From: Cordylochernes scorpioides
Lineage: Eukaryota; Arthropoda; Arachnida; Pseudoscorpiones; Chernetidae
Length of the DNA: 64,000 nt
Direction of reading: 5' to 3'
NCBI GenBank assembly: GCA_030710605.1
Contig: CP092872.1
Coordinates: 11,653,691-11,717,690 of the forward strand
Made by a program: the position numbers and the translations under genes. A model generated the notes under the pieces. It saw nothing but the letters and a program-made list of their open reading frames with translations. It was not told where the DNA came from and ran no database searches. Positions 20,545 through 32,900 of this stretch are shown here, piece by piece. Each line of letters opens with the position of its first letter. Within the stretch, counting starts at the first letter, position 1.

Positions 20545-20690
20545 TCCGAAATCCCGGAATAATGAACATCTTACGACATATCATTATTATAATAATTATC
20601 ATTAGCCTTATTACTATCTTGTAATAGATAGTTCTACTTTGCATAGTAGAGCTACACGCCGCGTATATGTTTACTCAAATCAATAAAGTA
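20545..20690 (+). repeat. Dispersed repeat, copy 1
   Basis: Contains GAACATCTTACGACATATC, ATCATTAGCCTTATTACTAT and the TGCATAGTAGAGCTACA block. The reverse complement of the whole unit is at about 29,385-29,545. Family unknown. Confidence 0.65.
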
Positions 20691-20737
20691 TCCAGGGTTA
20701 AGTTTCCTGTACGTGTGTAGGTTCATATTGGACGCAG

Positions 20738-20991
20738 CCTGCGGTACGAGGCAGGCTACCTAGCCTATGAGGAAGCAGGGCCCCGGGGGAGCAGCGGCAT
20801 GCTGGGCCCGTACCCCCTCCCGCAAGCCACAATCGGGGGTCTGGCAGCTGGGGGTGGCCTTGCCCTGCTAGCCAGCGTGGCCACGCTACTGGTGCTGCGT
20901 CGCAAGAGCCGACAGGCCGAGCGGGAGTACAAGAGAATCCAGCTCCAGATGGACTGTCTTGAGAACAACGTTCGCTCCGAGTGCAAGCAAG
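20738..20991 (+). CDS. Plexin exon 1 in window: transmembrane and juxtamembrane
   Basis: Acceptor GGACGCAG at 20,737 and donor AAG|GTACTG. It encodes a Gly/Pro-rich lead ([14 protein letters not shown]), the TM helix ([21 protein letters not shown]), a basic stop-transfer (RRKSRQ) and the start of the coiled juxtamembrane segment ([11 protein letters not shown]). It ends in phase 1. The 5' boundary is the least certain in the model. GC-rich, unlike its surroundings. Confidence 0.85.
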
Positions 20992-23900
20992 GTACTGTGT
21001 CTACTGGTACAGTACACCTCCCGTAAGAGACCCATCTGATGAGCGATTAGCTCCTTGAGTGACCACTGTTTCATATAAACAAAAATGGCTGAAGACAAAA
21101 GCTTCTTCTAATCGTACGAATAGGAGTTGCTGATGGCTTGCGTCATCTATCAGATAAATATTTGATCATTGATTTGTTTTATTATTCCGTGATATTGGCC
21201 AAACTACTTGATAAATCCAAAGAAGTCAACCACGTACGACCCAAAAAGCTGATCCTAGAGGAAGCTTCCTCCCAAGGTTCCACCCACTACTGTGGGCAGT
21301 AAAGATACTGTTCAGTGATTCGCTAACCATGACGTATGCACGAATGAACGTGTGGCCATTGGACATGCATCGGACCTAGAGGCTGTTGGTGGGTGCTGCG
21401 CTCTTGGAGTACAGGATCTACATCTATGATTCCTTTCTTACTGTGGGGTATCTGTATAAGACCGGTGGTCTTAATAAAGCTTTGTGTGTTCATGTCGGTA
21501 GTAAAGAGAGGTGTATTTTAAGAGAAACACGCGGTTTCCAACTTACAGTTCCCCACATCAGCCATCATTTAGCCAGAGAACTACTTCTAATGGCTGGAAC
21601 AATGCTCTGAACACATAATGACGGCATACATCTAAATAAATGTGACGGGAAGTTAATAAGCCAAGATCGATTCCAAGTTCGGCTGTGATCTTTCCATTGT
21701 TGCCCGCCTAGACATGTCGGGTGATCAGGTCATTGTTGAGCGCCGAGAGATGTCGGGTGACCAGGCCATTGTTGATCGCCGATAGATGTCGGATGACCAG
21801 GTCATTGTTGTCAGCTGGGAGATGTCGAGTGACCAGACCATTGTTGTACGCCGAGACATGTCGGCCGACCATTGTTATCAGGTGAGAGATGTCGGGTGAC
21901 CAGGCCATTGTTGTCAGCTGAGAGATGTCGGGTGACCAGGTCATTGTTGTACGCCGAGACATGTCGGCCGACCTGACCATTGTTGACCGCTGAAAGATGT
22001 CGGGTGACCAGGCCATTGTTGTACGCCGAGACATGTCGGCCGACCTGACCATTGTTGACCGCTGAGAGATGTCGGTGACCAGGCCATTGTTGTACGCCGA
22101 GACATGTCGGCCGACCTGACCATTGTTGACCGCTGAGAGATGTCGGGTGACCAGGCCATTGTTGTACGCCGAGACATGTCGGCCGACCTGACCATTGTTG
22201 ACCGCTGAGAGATGTCGGGTGACCAGGCCATTGTTGTACGCCGAGACATGTCGGCCGACCTGACCATTGTTGTCAGCTGAGAGATGTCGGGTGACCAGGT
22301 CATTGTTGTACGCCGAGACATGTCGGCCGACCTGACCATTGTTGTCAGCTGAGAGATGTCGGGTGCCCCGGTCATTGTTGTACGCCGAGACATGTCGGCC
22401 GACCTGACCATTGTTGACCGCTGAGAGATGTCGGGTGACCAGGCCATTGTTGTACGCCGAGAGATGTCGGGCTATTGTTGTCTGTGTGTCCAGCCTTCGC
22501 CGAGCTGCAGACAGAAGTCTCGGAGTGGACCTCGGACTTAGACCGCAGCAAGGTGTGTTTGGTGGATCACCGGACCTACTGTATCCGCATCCTGTTCCCG
22601 GGGGTCCACGACCATCCACTCCTCCACGGACTGCCGGTAACGTTGTTGAACCATTGTTATACCATTGTTATACCATTGTTGAACCATTGTTATACTGTAG
22701 CGGTATAGTATATATATACATCATTGTTAAACCATTGAATAAATATTTATTAGTACAAAATAAAATTACGGGAAGATGATAATCATGTACTGAAAGAGGC
22801 ATCTCCCTTCAGTACATTCTATATACAGTAGAACCTTCCTTTAGCGGACACCCCACTAGCGGCCACCTCTCTACAAAGGACAGTTTTCATTTTGCAAAAT
22901 CACCACTTTTACTATTCAGTAACTTTCCGGTAAGAGAACACTTCTCCCTAAAGGACACTTTGGCTCTGCAATTAGGTGTTGTCCTATACAGAGAGGGTTC
23001 TACTGTATTTAGATTATTTTTATACCAATCTAGCAACATTATTGCATTACCATTGATACACATCGTGCCATTGGTACCTTAGTATAAATATTGTTGAAAT
23101 ATATTATGCAATTATAGCATTATAAGAATATATACTTATTGTTTTAGTTTTCTCTTATGGTATTTGAATATTTCTCCATTTTGTACCAATGTTGTACCTT
23201 TTCTGAAACGCTCTATTATCAATGCTTGTTTTTTTAATTCTCTATGTTTCACACAAATTTTGTAAAGTACGATTTGCTAGCTAAGCCTTTTGAACAGCTT
23301 CGTTTAATACATGTTAAACTGGCCGCTAATAGCTCCTGGTGTCTTGCAATCCTGAATATGCTATACAGTATAAAACTACTCAAATTTATGTTTTTAATTA
23401 AGTATATAGAGTATTTGAAGCAATTTATACCATAGAAAGAGAGTAGGAAAGAGCTTAGTAGACCAAGATGATACACATTTAAAAAGGGGAACATGTAATG
23501 CGTCATTTATTGAAGCCAGCAATCAAACATACAATGATAAGGACAGGAAACAGCCAGATAATGCTTATTGTAGTTCAGAAACCAAAAGGTCAATAGGTCA
23601 AAGAGACACTTTATATGCTAAGGCATATAACATACAGACAATGCAGATGATAATTCCAGCAACCAAACAGTCAATGAAGTCAATAAATCCAGTAATCAAA
23701 GATACACTATAGATGATGAGGTCAGAAAACAGACAGACAATGCTTACGTTAAGTCCATCAACTAAAAAACAATGCTAATGCTAAATTCATCAATCAAAAA
23801 GACAATATAGATGCTAATGCCAGAAAACAGACAGGCATTACTGATGCTAAGTTCAGCAACCAAACAGACAAAATTAAGTCCACCAAACAAAGAGACACTA

Positions 23901-26900
23901 TAGATTCAAAGGCCAGAAAACAGACAGCATTACTGATGCTAAGTTCAGCAACCAAACAGACAAAATTAAGTCCACCAAACAAAGAGACACTATAGATTCA
24001 AAGGCCAGAAAACAGACAGCATTACTGATGCTAAGTTCAGCAACCAAACAGACAATGAAGTCACTAAGTCCACCAATCAAAGAAACGCTATAGATACTAA
24101 GGCCAGAAAGCAGCCAGGCAATACTGATGCTAATTTTACGCAACCAAACAGACACTGAAGTCACTAATTCCAACAATAAAAGAGACAATATAGATACTAA
24201 GGCCAGAAAACAGACAGGCAATGCTGATGCTAAGTTCAGAAGCCAAACAGATAATGAAGTCACTAAGTTCAGCAACCAAAGAGACAATATAGATACTAAG
24301 CCCATAAAAAAGACATGGAATGCTGATGCTAAGTTCAGCAACCAAACAGATAATGAAGTCACTAAGTCCACCAATCAAAGAAACGCTATAGATTCTAAGG
24401 CTATAAAACAGACAGACAATGCTGATGCTAAGTCCAGCAACCAACCAGACAATACTAAGTCCCCAATGTACTTGTGACCAACACCACCAAGCGACGAGAG
24501 TGAAGGACACGATATGTGATGTACAGCCGCCGCATGTCCAGGTCGACCACCAGGTTTGCTCCAACTACGAGATGGCCATGTTCCAACTGGAGCAGCTGCT
24601 CAACAACCGCCACTTCCTTCTGGCCTTCGTCAACACCCTGGAGACCCAGAAGTCCTTCAGCGTCAAGGACAGGTACATCCCAGCATTAACATTCACACCT
24701 TTCTAAAATATGCTCTAGACCAGGGCTCGGCAAAATTTTGAGTCGGGAGAGTCAAAAATTACAATTTACAAAATTTCAAAGTTTTTAAAAAGCCACAAAA
24801 GTTTATTTTTGCCAAAAATAAATAGTATTTTAAAATAAATAAAGCTTCTCTCCAAAGCTAAGTTTCTTGTCCAACTTTTTATTTTCAAGCTTTCGGACTT
24901 TTCAAAAATAAAAAGTATTCGTATAAAAATATTTACGTATGGAACTATACTCCGTGTTTTACCTCGCCAATCCCCCTAGCTGAACATTTACCTACTGTAT
25001 TGGGCTATCTTTCATGTCCATAGTTTTAAAATATTTCCAAGTTGTAACCTGAAGAAGGGCATTCTTGCCTGAAAGCTTGTGTTTTTACCATTAAAAGAAA
25101 ATCACCACGTTTTTATCGCCTTCATTTCAAGTATGGAACTATATAAAGAGCTTCACATCCAGCGAGCTGCAATTTGCCGACCTCTGCTCTAGACATGTTC
25201 ACCATCCCAACATCATTCCAAAATGTACATTTTCCTAATATGTTGTCCATCCCATACACATGAACCATCCCAAGATGGTACAACCTTCTTAAGTTTTGTC
25301 CATGAGTTTACTTAGGATTCTATGGAAGCTAAAGAAAATGTTCTCAACCTCCTTTGTCCAGTGTGAACGTTGCTTCTCTCCTCTCTGTGATCTTCATGGA
25401 CAAAATGGAGTACGCCACCGAGTGAGTACATGCTCTAAATGGAACTTTTACTTCTTTACACAGAGCTATCATTTGCAATAACACCGGTCAACATGTATTT
25501 TGTTGACAGGGGTTTTGTATCTGTCTACTAAGAAATCACCTAAAGACAGACCTAAAACCCCGTCTTTCCTGTAGATGGTGTTCCCCATTAGAGCTCTGTT
25601 GAAAGACTCTTCAAGACTTGACCTGATATGATCGAGTCTTTTATAAAAGGCCACCTACAGGAGAGACCAAATTTCTCCATGCTTATAGAATATGGTCTGT
25701 CTCTCATGGGAGCTTTTTCTGTGTATATATTTATTTCAAATATCTCTTATAATACAGCACAAAGTTACGGGAGGATGGTATTTATATAGAAAAAGGGGTA
25801 TTTCTCCCGTTAAAAAGGTTGTAAAACAATCAATTTGGCTCATTATTACCTGTGTATAAACTTTCTGATGGGGTGACGAAGAAATTTCAACGAGAGAGTT
25901 GCCTCTTTCAGTAGAAATGAGTATCATGTTACGATAACTTTATTCTGTATTCTAGCTTGAAAATTGACTCTGCCATTTTACCAGCTTAAACATCCTTTTT
26001 GGTCAATTCGACTGAATTCATAACTCTTCTCGTAGGATGGTATGAAATCGATCCATCCCTGTATTGATGAAGGCTATAGATCGAAACCATCGTATACAGG
26101 TTGTTGGCTTTTGTCTGAATTCTCCCAAAGTGGTGTTGTGGCACATTTACCACCATAACGCTTTGTCTGCAGCCTGTTAGGCTCAAAAATCATATTCTTT
26201 GGTCAGTAGCCCGTAAAACCATATTCTTTCTCTGTCTGTGAGCGACCGGGGTTCGATTCCCCGCCGGTAATTTTTTTTCAGCATAAAGCGAATGGTACAC
26301 GTGGGAGAAATAAATTTTGATAACACTATGTACTGTGGGGTGATGAATTTTTTTTTTTAAATATACATCTCTTTGTATATTTTGGTAGATAGTTGTTCCT
26401 GATGCACTACGAACGTATCTACAGTGAGGATGTGTCCAGGGTCCTGAGCTACCTCCTACACCAACTGATCGAGAGAACTGTCACCAGTCGCCACCCCCAC
26501 CACATGCTCAGAAGGTACCGTCCCTCCTTGCTAACAATTCTTCTTCTTCTTTTCTTCTTTCTTATCTCCACTCAATCACACTAAGGTATCAAGCTTGTAA
26601 AGCTTGTTGATGGTGTCTGCTGGGGAAGAGTAGAGCTCATCAATGGATGAGTCAATACAGTCAATAATGTGGTTGCTGTGCTACATCTTCTTCTTTCTTA
26701 TCTCCACTCAATCATATTAAGGTATCAAGCTTGTAAAGCTTGTTGATGGTGTCTGCTGGGGAAGAGTAGAGTTCATCAATGGATGAGTCAATACAGTCAA
26801 TTATGTCGTTGCGGTACATCTTCTTTCTTATCTTCACTCAATCATATTAAGGTATCAAGCTTGTAAAGCTTGTTGATGGTGTCTGCTGGGGAAGAGTAGA

Positions 26901-29900
26901 GTTCATCAATGAATGATTCAATACAGTCAATAATATGTCTTGGGGTTTGAAGGATAACAACTCTTTATCCTACACTGACTACCTATGACTCCAGAGTAGT
27001 CTCAATGCATGATAAATCATTTTTATAAATTCACACACAGCATCAATATCAGTTAGTTAATCGGATGTGATAAATCTCTTCAAATCATTATACATTAATA
27101 TAGCACCACGCTAACGAGAGACAACAGCCCGAAACGCATACGTGGTTGACTTTTCTTGATTTATCAATAAATCGGGTTGGTCAAATATCTTTGGAACAAG
27201 CTAAATCAACGTTTAGTTGATTTTTTCTCCACTAGATGGCGCTCTGTCATTTAAAATGCTCATGTGAGCTGTCAGGACATGCCATTTTAAAAATATATAT
27301 AAATCAAAATATTACTTAAACTTATAAGTAGCCCAAATCATATTAATATGCTAAATCAAGGTTTTGTTTCTCCATGATGGTACTGCTGCCGTTGGATGGT
27401 TATCCAGGGGACACTCGGCCTTAGGTCTTCTTGGAGGTGACAGTCAGATTTGTCCTCTCCAATCTACTCTCATGTATGAGAGTCCACGACTTGTACCACA
27501 ACTAATCCTGAGCAAGATACATGTCTCCATGACATTGTATATTGACACAAGAGATAATAATACAATGTTTGGAAGAGAAGACAACCCCAGACCATCTCAT
27601 ACATGGGAGTCCACGACTTGTACCACAACTGATCCTAAACAAGATACATGTCTCCATGACATTGTGTATTGACACAAGGACTTAAAAAAGGTTTTGTCTC
27701 TTTAATCCAAATATTTATTGATATGTTGTGGATGGTGTGCACACAGAACGGAGTCGATCGTGGAGAAGTTCCTGACCAACTGGCTGGCCCTCAACCTCTA
27801 CTCCTACATCAAGGTAGGTAGACACCCCACGGTAGACATAGTGGAGCGGGTAGAGCGGTGTACAGAAGCGGGTGGCCCTCCCGCTCTACCAGCTCTACCG
27901 CGCCCTCAAGCAACAGGTGGAGAAAGGTCCGGTGGACTCGCTGACCTATGAGACCCGCTACTCCCTGTGTGAGGAGAGGCTGCTGCGGGAGCCTGTGGAG
28001 TTTAATCCGCTGGTAGGTCCCGTCCCTGAGTCCCATCCCTGGTCCTGTTCCTTAGTTCAGTCCTTGAGTCCCATCCCTAGGTCCCATTCCTTGGGTCCGT
28101 CCCTGAGTCACATCCCTAGGTCCCGTTCCTTGGTTTCGTGTCTTTGTTCCGTCTCTGAGTCCCATCCCTAGGTACCGTTCCTTGGTTTCGTCTCTTAGTC
28201 TCATCCCCAGGTCCCTTCCTTGAGTCCAGAAACTAATTCCCGTCTCTAGTTAGCAACCCCGAATCCAATCTCTAGATCACATTCCATGGTCCTGTCCTTA
28301 GATTCCGTCCCATCCCCGTTCCGTTCCATAATTCCGTCGTTTTTTCCATCTTTATGTCCCATTCCTTGGTCCCATCCCTAGTTCTCATCCATTAGTCCTA
28401 TTTATTCTTCCCACCCCCCACCGTCCTATTTCTTGTTCCGTCTCTAGGTCTCCTTCATTGTCCGGTCCCCTTGGTCCGATCCCTAGTTTCTATTTCTCGT
28501 CATCTTTCCTCAGTCTCCTTTCTTGTCCCTTCCCTGCTTCCTGTCTCTAGCTCCCATCCCTAATTCCCATTTCTTCTTCCAACCTCTTGTTCCTATTTAT
28601 TGTCTCGTCCCATTTCCCACAAATTTCCCCAAAGCCACGAAATCTCCCTATAGCCAGAAGGCATATCCAGGCTTCTATCATCCTCCGATCGTTAACATGA
28701 GCAATGGTAGTTCACGCTGCCCGATATCTGCGAAGAATCTTTGTACTTAGACTTGCTGGACTTCAAACTTAGTTTGTTATACTGCCAAGGTAGTCAGGTC
28801 CCACCACAGATAAAATCATCCCATGCTTAGCTAGACCCTCTCTTTCCCGGGCATGGCAGGTGGCCTGCTTATCAATATCTCTCTCCATAGCCTCCAATAT
28901 GAAAATATTATAGAGAATTGGTATGATATATTTATCAATACCTTTATTAATACCTTTCGTCTTATATACACAGATAATCCTGAGAGATACAACAAATATG
29001 TGGGGGAAAATAGGGAGAGAGAGAGAGAGAGAGAGATTCGAAATTACAAAGTTACATAATAAATATGTACTTGTACATATAGAGCTATAGTTATTTTTAC
29101 ATAATATATTATATACATATAGGTTATAGGTATTCTCATGCTCTCAAATTTTATATATATATTCCTGTTAGCTACAGGAGAAGGAATAAATACACTGGAT
29201 TTTGAGCAGAAAAGAGAAAAAAAAGAAAGATTTACACAACACTATAGAACCTATAAACATCGTTTACATTTTTAGATAGAGAAGAGGAGATAGGAGAAAT
29301 CGTAAACATTTACAGGGGTTATTGCAGCTTTGTAGAAATGTATGCTATATCTCAATTCATTAATTCAGGATTTCGGAGTTTATTAATTTGAGTAAACATA
29401 TACACGGCATGTAGCTCTACTATGCAAAATAGAACTATCTACTACAAGATAGTAATAAGGCTAATGATAATTAGAATATTGATGATATGTCGTAAGATGT
29501 TCATTTTTCCAGGATTTGGGATTTTGACAAATTACAAAAAAAAATCATAAGATGCTGCAACTCTTTATTTACTTGGTTATAGGAATATTTCGGGCAAGCC
29601 CTTCTTCAGCTAACTAAAACGTGTTTTGAAGATCATTTGTTTGGTTGGAAGTTGATTCAGAGAAAAACAGAGCAACATCAATCACTAGTGTTTTTTTTTT
29701 TTTGACTCCAGATGTTTTAATGACGTCCTGTCACTCTCTTCAATGGAATGCTGAGACAATTTTTTTTTTGTCAATTAAAACATATTTATTGACAACTCAT
29801 TCAATATTTACAAAATGAGGAAGAGATCACGAAAATAAAAAGATAGCGAAAATCATGTTCGAACCAGGGACATCAGGTTCTAAAGTTTAAAGTTTTGGCA

Positions 29901-32900
29901 GCTAGGCTATTTTGCCTTTTTATATAATAATTCAAAGAAGAATTTAATATTTACAAAAATTTGAATTTTCAGCCGGGGAGTCTTCCCCACCGTACAAGTG
30001 TCCTCTTCCAGGCAATGTCCTCAATTCCAACTGAGTGTTGGAAGCACCTGCACGAAGTACCGATAAATTCGGCACTTCGCTGAAGCAAGGATGGCAATTT
30101 CGTCGTCCTCTAGGCCAGTCCCGAAGATACATGCCTGGAGATCAGGTGATCTCCCGATGATGTTGAAGGCCTCCCGGACGAGGGGGATGATGAGTGGCAG
30201 GAAGTCACTGAAAGATCGGGAGTTAAAATAAGCTATTAGTCGATGTGGTTGTGTTTTTCTCCTAAAACGTATTTAGTTTGCTGAAGAAGGGCTTGCCTGA
30301 AAACTTCCTATAATCATGTAAATAAAAAGAGTTGCGGAGTTTTATGATTTTTGGTAACTATCTCGGTTGTTCCTAATGGGTGGCAGCCAGCTAACAGTGG
30401 GCGGGCCGCAGACTGTCCAAGTACTCCAGGGGGAGGAGCGTCACCTGTGCCGCCTCAACGACTGCGATACGGTCGGCCAAGCCAAGGCCAAGGTACTGGA
30501 CGTCGTCTACCGCGGCTCACCTCACTCCCACAGGCCCCGCCCCGCCGACGTGGCCCTCGAATGCCTCGTCACTCAGCGCCTCCTCCCCGAGGACCGCACC
30601 CAATCAGGAGGCCGCTTGCTGACCTTGAGAGATCTGGGCGTGGCTGACTCCGCCCTCCTCCGCCTTATTCCCGCCACCCGATGGACCGCCTCCAACACTC
30701 TGGAAGGTGGGGCCAACTTTTGTTTTGAAACGTGTGTGTAAATTGGTTGATTCTAGTTTAAAATGGAAATCCATTATGAATGAGAAAAAGGCGAACGCAT
30801 ACTTGGATCTTATTTTTTAAATATTTGATACACAGTGATCTTTATTGAAGACACACGAGATAACCAAGTGTGAACAAAATTGCCTCTGTCTCCTTCAAAA
30901 AAAAAAATAGAGGACCGCGACATCAAAGATTTTCAACTTTCTTAAGTTTTGTCCATGAGTGCATATTGCCCAATTCTTTCTGTGTTTGTTCTATTATATA
31001 AAGAACAATATTAAATGGCTACTGGGCATGCGTCGGACTTGGAGGCTGTTGGGTTCTTTGCTGCCTGGAGTATAGGATCTCCATCTATGCTTCCTTCCTG
31101 TGGTGAATCTGTTTAAGACCGGTTGTCTTAAATAAAGCTATATGTGTGTATATAGCTAAAGGTTTCATTGTGTTGTTCCAGGCAAGTCTTCCTCCAAGTA
31201 TAGTGGAAGCAGTCCCAACCTAGCCAATGGGGACGCGGCTTCCCACAGTGCCAGTTTCTGGCATTTGGTGAATCCACAGAAACAGCAGCAGTCGAATCAC
31301 TCCGCCAGCATTCCTGAGATCTTCCTTACCCGCATGCTGTCGACCAAGGGAACAGTCCAGAAATACTTGGATGGATGTGTGGACGTGCTGTTGACACCAG
31401 GGGACGATTTCCCGCCGGGGGTGAAGTGGTTACTGGATACGCTGGATGCTGCGGCCACCCACTGGGGAGCCTCGCGCGATACGTCGTACGCCTGGAAGTG
31501 CCACGCGCTGCCTCTGCGGCTATGGACGACGTTGATCCGTTCACCGCACTGCCTATTGGACGTCGAACGCTGCCCTGTGCTGGAGGCCAATCTGGCTGTT
31601 ATCGCCCAGGCTCTGGCAGATGCTTGTGCCATGCAGGATCCTTGCAGAACATTGGGGAAGGTACTAACGTCAATCTTCTATATCCCTATCTATACAGCTT
31701 TCGGACATTTTATTACAAATTTACATGGGTGTATATAACATAAAGTTGCGGTAAGATGATAATAGGCATCTCTCGAAAGAGGCATCTTTCCCTTTTTGGT
31801 AAATTCGACCGATTTCATAAACCCCCTCGTAGTATTTTATGAAATCGAAGCCGCCTCTGTACATCAAAGTCTATGGTATACAGATTGGCCTTTTGTCTGA
31901 ATTTGCCAAAACTGATTTTATGGCTCATTCTTTATCATCATTGGTAAAGCTAGAGAAATAAAAATAATTAAAGAAACCTGGCCCTAGATTGATTGTTGAT
32001 TTGAATACATTGACTCCATATGATCATCATTACTTGCATGTTCTGATAGTTGTGAGGTTTGCAGGACTCGCCATCTACGAAACTTCTCTTCGCCCGCGAC
32101 ATCGCATCCTACCGCAAGAAAATCCAGCGTTTCTTTGAGGAGATCTCCTGCCGTCCTCCTATCTCAGACCAGGAGTTGACAGTGGCCATGCAGGCGTTAT
32201 CCCAGGTAGTACTCCGTGTCATAGTACTGCTGTAGTGACTTAATACTATCTATAAATACAAGATTATTCTCCTCCTATTACAGACCAGGAGCTGACAGTG
32301 GCTATGCAGGCGTTATCCCAGGTAGTACTCCGTGTCATAGTACTGCTGTAGTGACTAATACTATCTATAAATACAAGATTATTCTCCTCCTATTACAGAC
32401 CAGGAGCTGACAGTGGCTATGCAGGCGTTATCCCAGGTAGTACTCCGTGTCATAGTACTGCTGTAGTGACTTAATACTATCTACAAATACAATACTATTC
32501 TCCTCCTATCTCAGACCAGGAGCTAACAGTGGCCATGCAGGCGTTATCCCAGGTAGTACTCCGTGTCATAGTACTGCTGTAGTGACTTAATACTATCTAT
32601 AAATACAAGATTATTCTCCTCCTATTACAGACCAGGAGCTGACAGTGGCCATGCAGGCGTTATCCCAGGTAGTACTCCGTGTCATAGTACTGCTGTAGTG
32701 ACTTAATACTATCTATAAATACAAGATTATTCTCCTCCTATTACAGACCAGGAGCTGACAGTGGCTATGCAGGCGTTATCCCAGGTAGTACTCCGTGTCA
32801 TAGTACTGCTGTAGTGACTAATACTATCTATAAATACAAGATTATTCTCCTCCTATTACAGACCAGGAGCTGACAGTGGCTATGCAGGCGTTATCCCAGG

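Noticed and set aside
21708-22619. Minus-strand frames of 303 and 168 codons with [19 protein letters not shown]-type repeats
   Set aside because: They are produced by a 36-bp tandem repeat lying in a plexin intron; all three frames are open for the same reason.
23794-24564. Hydrophobic minus-strand frames (142-158 codons) looking like a membrane protein
   Set aside because: They lie on the compound minisatellite of a plexin intron; hydrophobicity follows from the repeat composition.
27364-27672. 102-codon frame in a plexin intron
   Set aside because: Covers a duplicated non-coding block; no splice sites in phase and no plexin similarity.
30351-30647. 98-codon frame overlapping exon 8 and frames at 31,375-31,743 overlapping exon 9
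   Set aside because: Shadows of the GC-rich plexin exons in other frames.
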